Part shown: piece by piece, positions 17,297-25,840 of the stretch
How positions within the stretch are numbered: the first letter of the stretch is position 1
Layout: each line of letters begins with the position of its first letter
NCBI RefSeq assembly: GCF_016623495.1
Contig: NZ_JAEHHL010000001.1
Coordinates: 806,001-870,000, forward strand
Length of the DNA stretch: 64,000 nucleotides
Direction of reading: 5' to 3'
From: Thermohalobaculum xanthum
GTDB lineage: Bacteria > Pseudomonadota > Alphaproteobacteria > Rhodobacterales > Rhodobacteraceae
Notes under the pieces: generated by a model
Databases searched by the model: none
Told to the model about the DNA's origin: nothing
Seen by the model: only the letters and a program-made list of their open reading frames with translations
Made by a program: the position numbers and the translations under genes

Positions 17297-19537
17297 TCAC
17301 TCTGCCGCGATCGCCCGACGCTCGGCCAGCGCGGAGCCTACCGGAAGCAGCATCGCTTCGCCATCCGCAATGAGCAGGATCTGGTTGTAGAAGGGCGTGC
17401 CCTTGGGATCGCGGGGGATCTCGGCGTCGTGCATGATGCTGAGCACCACCGCGTTGGGGCAATGCTCGCGCAACAGCAGGTGGAACTCGCGCACCGAATC
17501 CGGATCGAGGGCCGAGGTCGCCTCGTCGAGCAGCAGGATCTCGGGTCGCTGGAGCAGGATGCGCGCCAGCACCAGGCGCTGACGCTGGCCGCCGCTGAGG
17601 ACACTTTCCCAGGGGCGGCCGTTATGCAGCGCCGCATCCATTTCGCGGATGAACTTGCCAAGGCCGACATCGGCCAGCACCGCCGCCACGTCGCGCTCGG
17701 CATAGACCTCGTCGTAGCGCGGGTAGCAAACCAGTTCGCGCAGGGTCAGCCGCTCGGGCAGGTCCGGGTCCTGCCCCGCGAAGAAGCAGTGCATGCCCTC
17801 GCCGAACGCGATCTCGCCCGAACCATAGGGCCAAAGCCCGGTGATCGCCTTCATCAGGCTGCTCTTGCCGCAGCCGTTCTCGCCGCGGACATAGACCCAG
17901 GCGCCGGGCCGGAACACGAGGCCGCGGGCACGCAGGAACGGCTGGGCATCGTGGCCGCGGTGGCGCAGCTCGACCTGGCGGACGGCCAGCCCAAAGGCGC
18001 GGTCCTGCGTCTCGAACCGGAAGTCGGAAACGCCGGTGCGGGTGTAGAACTCGGAGCGGTCCTGCGCGTCCTCGATAGCTACGGCGAGCTCGTTCAACCG
18101 GCGCGCATTGGCCTTGAGCGTCGCGAGGGCCGGCATCACCTGGATGAACCACGAGGTATCGTTGATGAATTGCGCCACCAGTTCCGAGGTCGCAGAATAA
18201 CGCCGGAAGCTCATTGCCCCCTCGAGGAAGGCGGGCAGCGCCGGCAGATAGGCGACGAGGCGGCTGGCGATGAAGTTGTAAGCGTCGGTGAAGACCATGA
18301 AGTTGAGCCGCGTGATGTTCACGCGGTGCCACACGCTGTCGACCGCCGAGTAAAGGCGGGTGTTGACGCGGGCCTGCACGCGCTCGCCATGCGAGGTCGC
18401 CATCTGGCCCGAACGCGCCAGCATGGCGTTGAACTCGCCGCGCCACGACCCCCCGGTCGCCTGCTGCGCAAGCGTCTGGCGCTCGAGCACCCGGCCGATA
18501 CGCCAGGCGAAGACGAGGCCGGCCGGCACGTAGATGCAGACCAGCAGCAGAACCAGGAGCGCGCTGCCATATTCGCCGGGCGAGAAGTCGAACCACGCGC
18601 CGACGGACGGGCCGAAACGGTCTGACATGAACCCCGAGAACGCCCGCGCGCCGCGTTCGAGGAACGCGACCTCGGTCGAGCGCTCGATCACCGCGACCGA
18701 GATGAAGTAGATCGAGGCGACCGCGCCCCAGACCCCCATCGCGAGCCCGACGAGGCCCGCATAGACGTTCATCGTGCATTCATCGACACGCTGGTCGATG
18801 TTGTCGGGCAACCGGGCGCCAGCGGCGGTGTCGCGGTCGCTCATCAGGCTGGCGGCGACGTGGTTCTGGGCGAGGATCGCCTTCGAGAACTGCTCCTGTG
18901 TCCAGCCGCGCGCCTTGCGGTGCAGCGTGCTCGAGCACAGGTGCCGAATGCCCACGACGCCGATCCGGCCAAGATGCACCGCCGCGAAGACCGCCGCCGC
19001 GGTGATCAGGTAGGACACCGGATCGATGTCGTCCTCGGGCCGGTGGAAGCGCACGAGGGAATTGAGGAAATCCGCGCTCGAGGTCGCCGCCCAGACGCTG
19101 CTCTTGCTGATCAGGGTCGTCAGGCCGAACATGCCGATGGTGAGCGTCCAGGCCTCGACCCAGCGGTCTGAGAACCAGTAGGCCGTCAGCAGGCCCCAGA
19201 AGCCACGCATGCGCGAGGTGGCCGTTCGCCCGGGCGCGACGAGAGGGCGCCGCGCGAGCGATAGAAGCGGGACACGACCAAGCAGATGTACCGCGCTCCA
19301 CGGCCCGATCGAAAGGATGACAGCAAGGGTGATCGCGAAAACGTCAAAGGTAATGGTGCAAGCAACGGCGAGTGTTTCCCGCATTTCGGGAGGCGCGTTG
19401 GCTAATACAACCGGAAACGACGCGATCAGCGCAGAAATCCCTAAGATCCACGCTGCCTTTAAATTGAAATGGGGGGCGGTTATCCGCAGCAGCGGCCCCC
19501 ATCGACGCACACGAAGCTCCAACCTATTCAGAACCAT
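17297..19537 (-). CDS. ABC transporter, fused permease and ATPase (SbmA/BacA-like family)
   Basis: About 746 residues. The N-terminal half holds several membrane helices of the ABC_membrane_2 type (as in SbmA, BacA and YddA), including WILGISALIASFPVVLA and LLVLLLVCIYVPAGLVFAW. The C-terminal half is an ATPase: Walker A GENGCGKSSLMKAITG, signature LSGGQRQRLVLARI, Walker B ILLLDEATSALD. The N-terminal membrane part has about 150-200 more residues than YddA. Known relatives move peptides, cobalamin or fatty-acyl compounds. Next to GH3, GH144 and opg genes, a role in moving glucan oligosaccharides is a reasonable guess, but peptide transport cannot be excluded. The ATG at 19537 was preferred to a TTG at 19579; neither has a strong ribosome site. 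Confidence 0.87.
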   Translation of the reverse strand: MVLNRLELRVRRWGPLLRITAPHFNLKAAWILGISALIASFPVVLANAPPEMRETLAVACTITFDVFAITLAVILSIGPWSAVHLLGRVPLLSLARRPLVAPGRTATSRMRGFWGLLTAYWFSDRWVEAWTLTIGMFGLTTLISKSSVWAATSSADFLNSLVRFHRPEDDIDPVSYLITAAAVFAAVHLGRIGVVGIRHLCSSTLHRKARGWTQEQFSKAILAQNHVAASLMSDRDTAAGARLPDNIDQRVDECTMNVYAGLVGLAMGVWGAVASIYFISVAVIERSTEVAFLERGARAFSGFMSDRFGPSVGAWFDFSPGEYGSALLVLLLVCIYVPAGLVFAWRIGRVLERQTLAQQATGGSWRGEFNAMLARSGQMATSHGERVQARVNTRLYSAVDSVWHRVNITRLNFMVFTDAYNFIASRLVAYLPALPAFLEGAMSFRRYSATSELVAQFINDTSWFIQVMPALATLKANARRLNELAVAIEDAQDRSEFYTRTGVSDFRFETQDRAFGLAVRQVELRHRGHDAQPFLRARGLVFRPGAWVYVRGENGCGKSSLMKAITGLWPYGSGEIAFGEGMHCFFAGQDPDLPERLTLRELVCYPRYDEVYAERDVAAVLADVGLGKFIREMDAALHNGRPWESVLSGGQRQRLVLARILLQRPEILLLDEATSALDPDSVREFHLLLREHCPNAVVLSIMHDAEIPRDPKGTPFYNQILLIADGEAMLLPVGSALAERRAIAAE

Positions 19538-19579
19538 CCACCGCCCAGGAACAGTCTCTACAAACTCCAACTGACCCAA

Positions 19580-19866
19580 AATGTGTCACCAATTGCGGCA
19601 AACTTGCGACCAAGACGAAATGTGGGGTTGCTCAGGGCAACAATGCCCAAATATGTTTTGTTGCCGTTGCTTCCGCGCCACGCTCGCGCTGCGTATTGAT
19701 GGGCGCAGCAAAGCCTATTATTTAGCGGCGCGTTCGCGCACGGGCCGCGGGGTGCCTGCCGGGTGGCAGGCGTGAGCGGCTCTAACACCCGGTTTCCCAA
19801 GCATAAAGGCAAGGGCCCGGACGCGTCGTTGCTCGTCGTGCTGCACCGTTCTCCTGAGGATCACCG
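19580..19866. promoter_or_regulatory. Divergent control region between the ABC transporter and opgG
   Basis: AT-richer than its surroundings. It holds a perfect inverted repeat GGCAACAA (19636-19643) / TTGTTGCC (19658-19665), 14 bases apart, a plausible dimer operator serving both the transporter-GH3-GH144 unit and opgGH. Nearer opgG lies a tight hairpin GCCTGCC-GGGT-GGCAGGC (19754-19771) that would form in the opgG leader. No -35/-10 pair stood out. Confidence 0.45.
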
Positions 19867-21522
19867 ATGCCCGGTTCGGAAAATGGCTCGGAACTGCTGG
19901 CTGCCCTGGCCGCCGTTGGGCTGCGCCTGACGCGGCGTGAGTTCATCGCGGGCGCAGGCGCGGGCGTCTTGGGCACGGGCGTTCTGGGCGCCACGACCGG
20001 AAAGGCGCTGGCCCAGGAGGCCGGCGACGGGTCGAGTGCCGCCCCTGCTGAGCCGGAGCCGGCACCCCCGATCTTCGGCTTCGCGGATGTCGCCGAGATC
20101 GCCCGCACTCGCGCCGAGAAGGAATACTCGGCGCCGTCGATGACGCTGCGCGGGCCCTTTGCGAACCTCGAATACGACCAGTACCGGGCGATCCGCTTCC
20201 GGCCCGAGGCACGCCCGCTTGCAGGATCGGGCAGCGCCTTCGCCATCGACCTGCTGCCGCCGGGGTCGGTCTACCGCCAGCGGGTCGCCATCTCGATCGT
20301 CCGGGCCACGGGGATCGAGGATCTCGGCTTCTCGTCCGACCTGTTCGAGTTCGATCCGGCCATCTTCCCCTTCCCAGACGGGATCGCCCCGAGCGGATCG
20401 GGCGAGGGCATGGATTTCTCGGGCTTTCGCCTGCGCAGCCCGATCAACAGCCCCGACGTCCTTGACGAGTTCCTGGTGTTCCAGGGGGCGAGCTATTTCC
20501 GCGGCATCGCGCGCAGCATGATCTTCGGGCTCTCGGCGCGCGGCCTCGCGATCGGCACTGCTGATCCCCGCGGCGAGGAATTTCCCGTCTTCCGCCATTT
20601 CTGGATCCGCGAACCGGAACCCGACGCGCGCGACATCGTTGTACATGCGCTGCTCGACAGCGCGTCGGCCACGGGCGCATTCGAGTTCGAGATCCGCCCG
20701 GGCGAGTCCACGGTGATGCAAACGCGCTGCCGGCTGTTTCCTCGCACTGAAATCGACCAGATCGGAATCGCACCGCTGACCTCGATGTATTATTTCGGCC
20801 CCGCGCGCCGGCGCGGCATCGACGATTTCCGCGACGCGGTGCACGACAGCGCCGGGTTGCAGATGATCACCGGCCAGGGCACGCGCCTGTGGCGGCCGCT
20901 GACGAACCCGGATCGCGTCGAGATTTCGGCTTTCGTCGACGAGAATCCCAAGGGTTTCGGCCTGACGCAGCGCCCCCTCGACTTCGGCTTTTATCAGGAC
21001 GCCGAAGCGCGCTATGATCGGCGCCCGAGCGGATGGGTGGAACCCTTGGGCGGATGGGGGCCCGGTACCGTCATGCTCGTCGAGATCCCGGTGGAGAACG
21101 AATTCAACGACAACATCGTCGCCTTCTGGCGTCCGCGCGACCCGTTGAAGCCGTCACCGGAGGGACATGACTTTTCCTACCGGCTCCACTGGTGCGCTGC
21201 CCCGCCCGACGCCGCGCCGCTGGCCCGGGTGAAAGCGACGCGCGGCGGCCGCTCGATCCACAATGCGGCGATGCGCGACTTCGCAGTGGATTTCGTGACG
21301 GCGCCCGACAGCAACCCGGCGCTGCGGGGCACGTTGACCGCCAGCACCGGCAAGGTCTCGCCGGTCACGCTGACGCCCCTGCCCGGAGGCCAGCTGATCC
21401 GCGCCGCCTTTACCTTTGAGCCCGGCGACGCCGAAGCCGCCGAACTGCAGCTTGCGCTCGAGGACGAGGCCGGGCTGCGGCAATCGGAAACCTGGCTCTA
21501 CAGATGGACCGCAGAACGATGA
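19867..21522 (+). CDS. opgG: Glucan biosynthesis protein OpgG/MdoG family (paralogue 2)
   Basis: 551 residues. Tat leader TRREFIAGAGAGVLGTG, then the full MdoG domain (GFADVAEIA, FQGASYFRGIARS, FGLSARGLAIGT, SMYYFGPARRRG, FVDENPKGFGL). OpgG is a periplasmic protein needed to build or branch the OPG backbone made by OpgH. TGAGGATC precedes the ATG by about 7 bases. The stop overlaps the opgH start (ATGA), giving the classical opgGH pair. Difference from paralogue 1: the conserved HDS-D-GL motif reads HDSAGL here (A329), so any hydrolase activity depending on that Asp would be lost. This supports assigning the synthetic OpgG role to this copy. Confidence 0.93.
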   Translation: MPGSENGSELLAALAAVGLRLTRREFIAGAGAGVLGTGVLGATTGKALAQEAGDGSSAAPAEPEPAPPIFGFADVAEIARTRAEKEYSAPSMTLRGPFANLEYDQYRAIRFRPEARPLAGSGSAFAIDLLPPGSVYRQRVAISIVRATGIEDLGFSSDLFEFDPAIFPFPDGIAPSGSGEGMDFSGFRLRSPINSPDVLDEFLVFQGASYFRGIARSMIFGLSARGLAIGTADPRGEEFPVFRHFWIREPEPDARDIVVHALLDSASATGAFEFEIRPGESTVMQTRCRLFPRTEIDQIGIAPLTSMYYFGPARRRGIDDFRDAVHDSAGLQMITGQGTRLWRPLTNPDRVEISAFVDENPKGFGLTQRPLDFGFYQDAEARYDRRPSGWVEPLGGWGPGTVMLVEIPVENEFNDNIVAFWRPRDPLKPSPEGHDFSYRLHWCAAPPDAAPLARVKATRGGRSIHNAAMRDFAVDFVTAPDSNPALRGTLTASTGKVSPVTLTPLPGGQLIRAAFTFEPGDAEAAELQLALEDEAGLRQSETWLYRWTAER

Positions 21523-23708
21523 CCTCCGCGAGCCAGGGCGAAAACCGCCCGGTCGTCTTCAACGACACCGAGGGAGCGCAGATCCGCAAGCCCGACTTCC
21601 TGCACGCGCCCACGCCGCCATCGGCGCCGCTCGAGATGCCGACGCAGGACCTGGCGCGCGGGCCGATCGTGGCCTTCCCGCCCTCGAGCCTCGGGACCGC
21701 CTTCGCGCGGCTGATCGCCTTTGGCGGGGCAGCGGTGCTGACGGCATATGGCTTCAACGAGATGCTGCTGGTCTTCGGCAAGGAGACCCGCACATTCCTG
21801 CAGCTGGTGCTGCTGGGGCTCTTCACCATCACTTTCGGCTGGATCGCCCTGTCGGCGACGCAGACGATTGCCGGCCTGCTTTGCGCGCCGGGACGACCTG
21901 ACGTGCCGCGCGACGGGCCGCTCAAGGGGCGGACCGCGATCCTGATGCCGGTCTACAACGAGAGCCCCGCATCGACCTGCGGTGCCCTGGCCGCGATGGG
22001 CGAAGCGCAGGCGGACAGCGGTCACGGCACTTCCTTCGAGATCTTCATCCTTTCGGACACCCGCGACCCCGACGTGTGGCTCGCCGAGACCGCGGCCTTC
22101 GCCGAGCTGCGCCACCGGCTGGCGGGGCGGATTGCCGTCTGGTACCGGCGTCGGTGGCAGAACACCGGCAAGAAGGCGGGGAACCTGCACGACTTCATGG
22201 TCGGCTGGGGTGCACGCTACGACTACATGCTGGTGCTGGACGCCGACAGCCTGATGGACGCGCCCACGATCATCGAGATGGTCCGGCGCATGGACGCTGC
22301 GCCACGGCTGGGGATCCTTCAGACCGTGCCCATCCTGGCCGGCGGCTCGACCCTGTTCGCGCGGCTCCAGCAGTTCGCCGGGCGCATCTACGGCCCCGTC
22401 ATCGCGCGCGGCGTCGCCGCGTGGCAGGGGATGGACGGCAACTACTGGGGCCACAACGCCCTGATCCGGGTGCGCGCCTTCGCCGAGAACTGCGGCCTGC
22501 CTGAACTGCCGGGGCGCAAGCCCTTCGGCGGCCACATCCTGAGCCATGATTTCGTCGAGGCATCCCTGATCCGGCGCGGCGGCTGGGAGGTCCGGATGGA
22601 CCCCGACCTCGAGGGCAGTTGGGAGGGATCGCCGCCCTCGCTCCTGGACCTCTCGACCCGGGACCGGCGCTGGGCGCAGGGCAACCTGCAGCACTCGAAG
22701 ATCGTCGGCGCCCACCGGCTGAGGCTGCCGAACCGGATCCACATGCTGATCGGCATCGGTGCCTACCTCATGTCCACCATCTGGCTGGCCATGCTGCTGG
22801 TCGGCATGGTGCTGACCGCCCAGACCCTGCTGATCAGGCCCGAGTACTTCCCCGACGGCCTGCAGCTATTCCCCGACTGGCCGGTGTTCGATGCCGAGCG
22901 GATGCGCCGTCTCTTCATGCTGGCAATGACACTTCTGCTGCTGCCGAAGGCGGTGGGCCTGTGCCGCGCTCTGCTGCTGCGCCGGGTGCGGAGCAAGACC
23001 GGCGGCGCGTTCCGGCTGATTGCCAGCGCGGTCTTCGAGGTGGTGCTGAGCGCGCTCTATGCGCCGGTCCTGATGCTCCTGCAGGCGCGGCACGTGACCG
23101 ACATCCTGCTCGGCCGCGACTCGGGCTGGGGGCGCCAGCAGCGCGAGGGAGCCGAGCTTTCGTGGCCCGAGGCGTTAGCCCACCACTGGACCAGCGTCGT
23201 CGCGGGCCTGACCGTGGGCGCGGCGTTCGCATGGTTCGCGCCGAACCAGGTGATCTGGATCACGCCCGTTCTGGCGGGCCTGATCCTCGCCCCCGCATTG
23301 TCCCGCTGGAGCAGCGCGCGGAGTGCCGCCTCGTGGGTGGAGCGCGCCGGCCTGCTGACCACGCCCGAGGAGACGTCGAAGCCCGCGCTGATGCAAACGG
23401 CGCACGACCTCGAGGAAGAGTTCGAGGCGCTCGCCAGCCCCTCGCTCGAGGCTCTGGCGGACGATCGGGCCGCGCTGGCGGCGCATCTGCGGGCCCTCGG
23501 GCCGGAGCCCGACTGGACCGAGTCGCAGACCATCCTGCGCGTCACCCTGAGGGCAAAGATTGAGGCGGCAGCGTCGCCCGCGCAGGCGGTTCGCTGGCTC
23601 AGCCCCGCCGAGCGGGATGTGCTGGTCGGCTCGGCGGACCTGCTGCGGCTGTGGGGCGCGCGCTGGGACGAGCCTGCCCCAAGCTCCAGGGGCGCACTGG
23701 GCATGTAA
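21519..23708 (+). CDS. opgH: Glucans biosynthesis glucosyltransferase MdoH/OpgH
   Basis: About 729 residues of inner-membrane GT2 polymerase. Two N-terminal helices (around FARLIAFGGAAVLTAYG and LVLLGLFTITFGWIAL) precede the cytoplasmic catalytic domain with IFILSDTRDPD, LDADSLM (DxD), ILSHDFVEASL (catalytic Asp) and DRRWAQGNLQH (the R/QxxRW motif). Several C-terminal helices follow. OpgH polymerises UDP-glucose into the linear beta-1,2-glucan backbone and helps export it. E. coli OpgH is longer (about 847 residues); the shortfall is mainly at the N-terminus. The start is chosen at 21519 (ATGA overlap with opgG); an ATG at 21504 is also in frame. No opgC succinyltransferase gene is in the window. 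Confidence 0.94.
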   Translation: MTSASQGENRPVVFNDTEGAQIRKPDFLHAPTPPSAPLEMPTQDLARGPIVAFPPSSLGTAFARLIAFGGAAVLTAYGFNEMLLVFGKETRTFLQLVLLGLFTITFGWIALSATQTIAGLLCAPGRPDVPRDGPLKGRTAILMPVYNESPASTCGALAAMGEAQADSGHGTSFEIFILSDTRDPDVWLAETAAFAELRHRLAGRIAVWYRRRWQNTGKKAGNLHDFMVGWGARYDYMLVLDADSLMDAPTIIEMVRRMDAAPRLGILQTVPILAGGSTLFARLQQFAGRIYGPVIARGVAAWQGMDGNYWGHNALIRVRAFAENCGLPELPGRKPFGGHILSHDFVEASLIRRGGWEVRMDPDLEGSWEGSPPSLLDLSTRDRRWAQGNLQHSKIVGAHRLRLPNRIHMLIGIGAYLMSTIWLAMLLVGMVLTAQTLLIRPEYFPDGLQLFPDWPVFDAERMRRLFMLAMTLLLLPKAVGLCRALLLRRVRSKTGGAFRLIASAVFEVVLSALYAPVLMLLQARHVTDILLGRDSGWGRQQREGAELSWPEALAHHWTSVVAGLTVGAAFAWFAPNQVIWITPVLAGLILAPALSRWSSARSAASWVERAGLLTTPEETSKPALMQTAHDLEEEFEALASPSLEALADDRAALAAHLRALGPEPDWTESQTILRVTLRAKIEAAASPAQAVRWLSPAERDVLVGSADLLRLWGARWDEPAPSSRGALGM

Positions 23709-24064
23709 ACCCCGATTGCCCGACGACGGCACCGTGCGGCGCATTGGCCGGTGCGCACGGTGTGGCTCACGGTGCGGCTGCGGCCGGTCTGGCTCGCGCC
23801 AGACAAGATATCATTTCAAATCAACGCGCTATGGACACGACGCTGCGAGGTGTCGGCCCGCGCCGCGTTGCGATCGGGTCCGATTTCAGGATCGTCGGCG
23901 GCATTCCTTCCTGTTTACAAATTTACATTTGTGAAGATTGTAAACCCTACAATCAACACAGAAACCCGGTTTGAAATGCATGTCGGCGATCCCGGTGGTA
24001 ATAATATTGCGTCGGGAAAACGCAACGCCGGCATCGAACGAATCAAGTGAGCGGGAGAGCGACA
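23709..24064. promoter_or_regulatory. AT-rich upstream region with nested palindromes (23913-23954)
   Basis: About 355 bases without a gene. Three inverted repeats are packed into 42 bases: GTTTACAA (23913-23920) with TTGTAAAC (23938-23945); ACAAAT-N4-ATTTGT (23917-23932); and GATTGTA-AACCC-TACAATC (23936-23954). Such nesting before a start codon 110 bases away looks like a multi-site repressor or activator region for the ketopantoate-reductase-like gene. The regulator is unknown. Confidence 0.5.
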
Positions 24065-25117
24065 ATGCCCCATAAAATCCTGATCCTCGGCGCTTCCTAT
24101 GGCTCGCTTCTGGGCACCAAGCTGGCAATGGCCGGCCATGACGTGACCCTGGTTTGCCGCGCCGCCACGGCGAAGCTGATCAACTCCGAGGGCACCGAGG
24201 TCCGCATCAAGCTAAAGGACGAGGACGAGCACCGCTCGATCCGCTCGGCCGGGCTGCCCGGCCGGATCGACGCCGTGACCCCCGAGCAGGCCAACCCGGC
24301 GGCCTACGACCTGGTGGCCCTCGCGATGCAGGAGCCGCAGTACTGCGCGCACGCGATCCGCACGCTGATGATGCGCGTCGCCGACGCGCGCGTGCCGTGC
24401 CTGTCGATCATGAACATGCCGCCCCTGCCGTTCCTCAAGCGGCTGCCCGGCATCGACACGCGACTGCTGGAGCCCGCCTACACTGACGCACGCGTCTGGG
24501 ACCGTTTCGAGCCTGGCCTCGTGACGCTCTGCTCGCCCGACCCGCAGGCCTTCCGTCCCGAGGGAGAGGCGCCGAATGTCCTGCATGTCGGCCTGCCGAC
24601 CAACTTCAAGGCCGCGGGCTTCGAGGACGAGGCTCATACCGAGATGCTGCGCACGCTCGAGGCCGACATCGACGCCGTGACGATCGACGGCAAGGACGTG
24701 CCGGTGAAGCTGCGCGTGTCGGACTCGCTGTTCACGCCGCTCGCCAAGTGGAGCATGCTGCTCACGGGCAACTACCGTTGCATCCTGCCGTCGGGCGCGC
24801 GCTCGATCCGCGACGCCGTGCATGAGGATCTCGAGCTGTCGCGGTCCATCTACGAGCATGTCGACGCCATCGCCCGCCGCCTTGGCGCCGAGCCGGAGGC
24901 CCAGGTGCCGTTCGAGAAATATGCTCGCGCTGCCGAGAGCCTTCTCAAGCCGTCCTCGGCCGCCCGCGCCGTGGTCGCCGGGTCGCCGATGATCGAGCGC
25001 GTGGACCGCGTGGTGCAGTGCATTGGCCGCCAGCTTCGCCTCAACCATGCCGGCATCGAGGAAGTCGTCGCGAATGTCGACGCGGCCCTCGAGGCAAACC
25101 GGGTGAAGGTGGCCTGA
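24065..25117 (+). CDS. Ketopantoate reductase-like NAD(P)-binding protein
   Basis: 350 residues. The N-terminal Rossmann fold is clear (ILILGASYGSLLGTKLAMAG, then VTLVCRAAT), followed by the alpha-helical C-domain typical of the ApbA/PanE superfamily (LLTGNYRCILPSGARSIRDA, then EDLELSRSIYEHV). The family reduces 2-keto acids with NAD(P)H. The glycine motif is GASYGSLLG rather than GxGxxG, and the length exceeds true PanE by about 50 residues, so pantothenate synthesis is not assured; a related opine- or keto-acid dehydrogenase is possible. ATG at 24065 is used because GGGAG lies 8-9 bases upstream. A GTG at 24047 is less likely. Confidence 0.82.
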   Translation: MPHKILILGASYGSLLGTKLAMAGHDVTLVCRAATAKLINSEGTEVRIKLKDEDEHRSIRSAGLPGRIDAVTPEQANPAAYDLVALAMQEPQYCAHAIRTLMMRVADARVPCLSIMNMPPLPFLKRLPGIDTRLLEPAYTDARVWDRFEPGLVTLCSPDPQAFRPEGEAPNVLHVGLPTNFKAAGFEDEAHTEMLRTLEADIDAVTIDGKDVPVKLRVSDSLFTPLAKWSMLLTGNYRCILPSGARSIRDAVHEDLELSRSIYEHVDAIARRLGAEPEAQVPFEKYARAAESLLKPSSAARAVVAGSPMIERVDRVVQCIGRQLRLNHAGIEEVVANVDAALEANRVKVA

Positions 25118-25288
25118 TCCGTTTGGCAGGGCTGGGGGGCGCGTGCCGTGCCCGTGTCCCGCGACCCGGCCTCGCCCGCATCCCCGGGACTGCCATTGAC
25201 GCCGCGCCCCAGCCGGGACACGCGGCGTTTCGATTCCCGATCCGCGGGTTTAACCTTGGGCCTCCAACGACGCAGGAGGCACTCGGCA

Positions 25289-25828
25289 ATGCTCGCCCCG
25301 CTCACCGACGACGACTGGCCCGAAGCCCTTTCGCATCTGAGGGACAGCTTCGTGGGACGTGGCAATGTCTACCGGGTGATGGCACATCACCCGGAACTCC
25401 TCGGCGCCTGGTCGGGCCTGCGCAAGCATGTCGTGACCGAGAACGCGCTGGGAAACGAGCGCATCGAGGTCGTGATCCTGCGTGTCGCGCACCGGCTGGA
25501 TGCCGCCTACGAGTGGGATCACCACGTCGTCCGTGGCCGCAAGGCCGGCCTGTCGGACAGCCGGATCCGAACACTTCGCGGCTCGGCCGACGAGATGGCG
25601 CCGGACGACGCGCTGCTGGCCCGCGCGGTCGACGCGCTGGTCGATGAGGCCCGCCTCCCCCAGCCGCTGCAGGCGGAGCTTTCCGAAAGGCTCGGGGCGA
25701 CAGGCGTGCTCGACCTGATCGCGACCGTGGGGTTCTACACCACGCTTGCCTTCATCGTGAAAAGCTTCGGCACGCCACTCGACGCCGATGTTGTCGAGGC
25801 GCTGGCTGCGAGGCCGCTCGACACCTGA
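25289..25828 (+). CDS. Carboxymuconolactone decarboxylase (CMD) family protein
   Basis: 179 residues from the ATG at 25289, which has a strong AGGAGG ribosome site; the longer open frame upstream has no such support. All-helical CMD fold: MAHHPELLGAWSGLRKHV at the front, then ERIEVVILRVAHRLDAAYEWDHH, where an AhpD-type CxxC pair is absent but the His residues are kept, and a final IATVGFYTTLAFIVKSFG. The missing CxxC argues against peroxidase activity; lactone decarboxylation or a related reaction is possible. The pathway is unknown. The stop codon sits right at the truncated end of an alcohol dehydrogenase remnant on the other strand. Confidence 0.88.
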   Translation: MLAPLTDDDWPEALSHLRDSFVGRGNVYRVMAHHPELLGAWSGLRKHVVTENALGNERIEVVILRVAHRLDAAYEWDHHVVRGRKAGLSDSRIRTLRGSADEMAPDDALLARAVDALVDEARLPQPLQAELSERLGATGVLDLIATVGFYTTLAFIVKSFGTPLDADVVEALAARPLDT

Positions 25829-25840
25829 CGTAAGCGCCCG

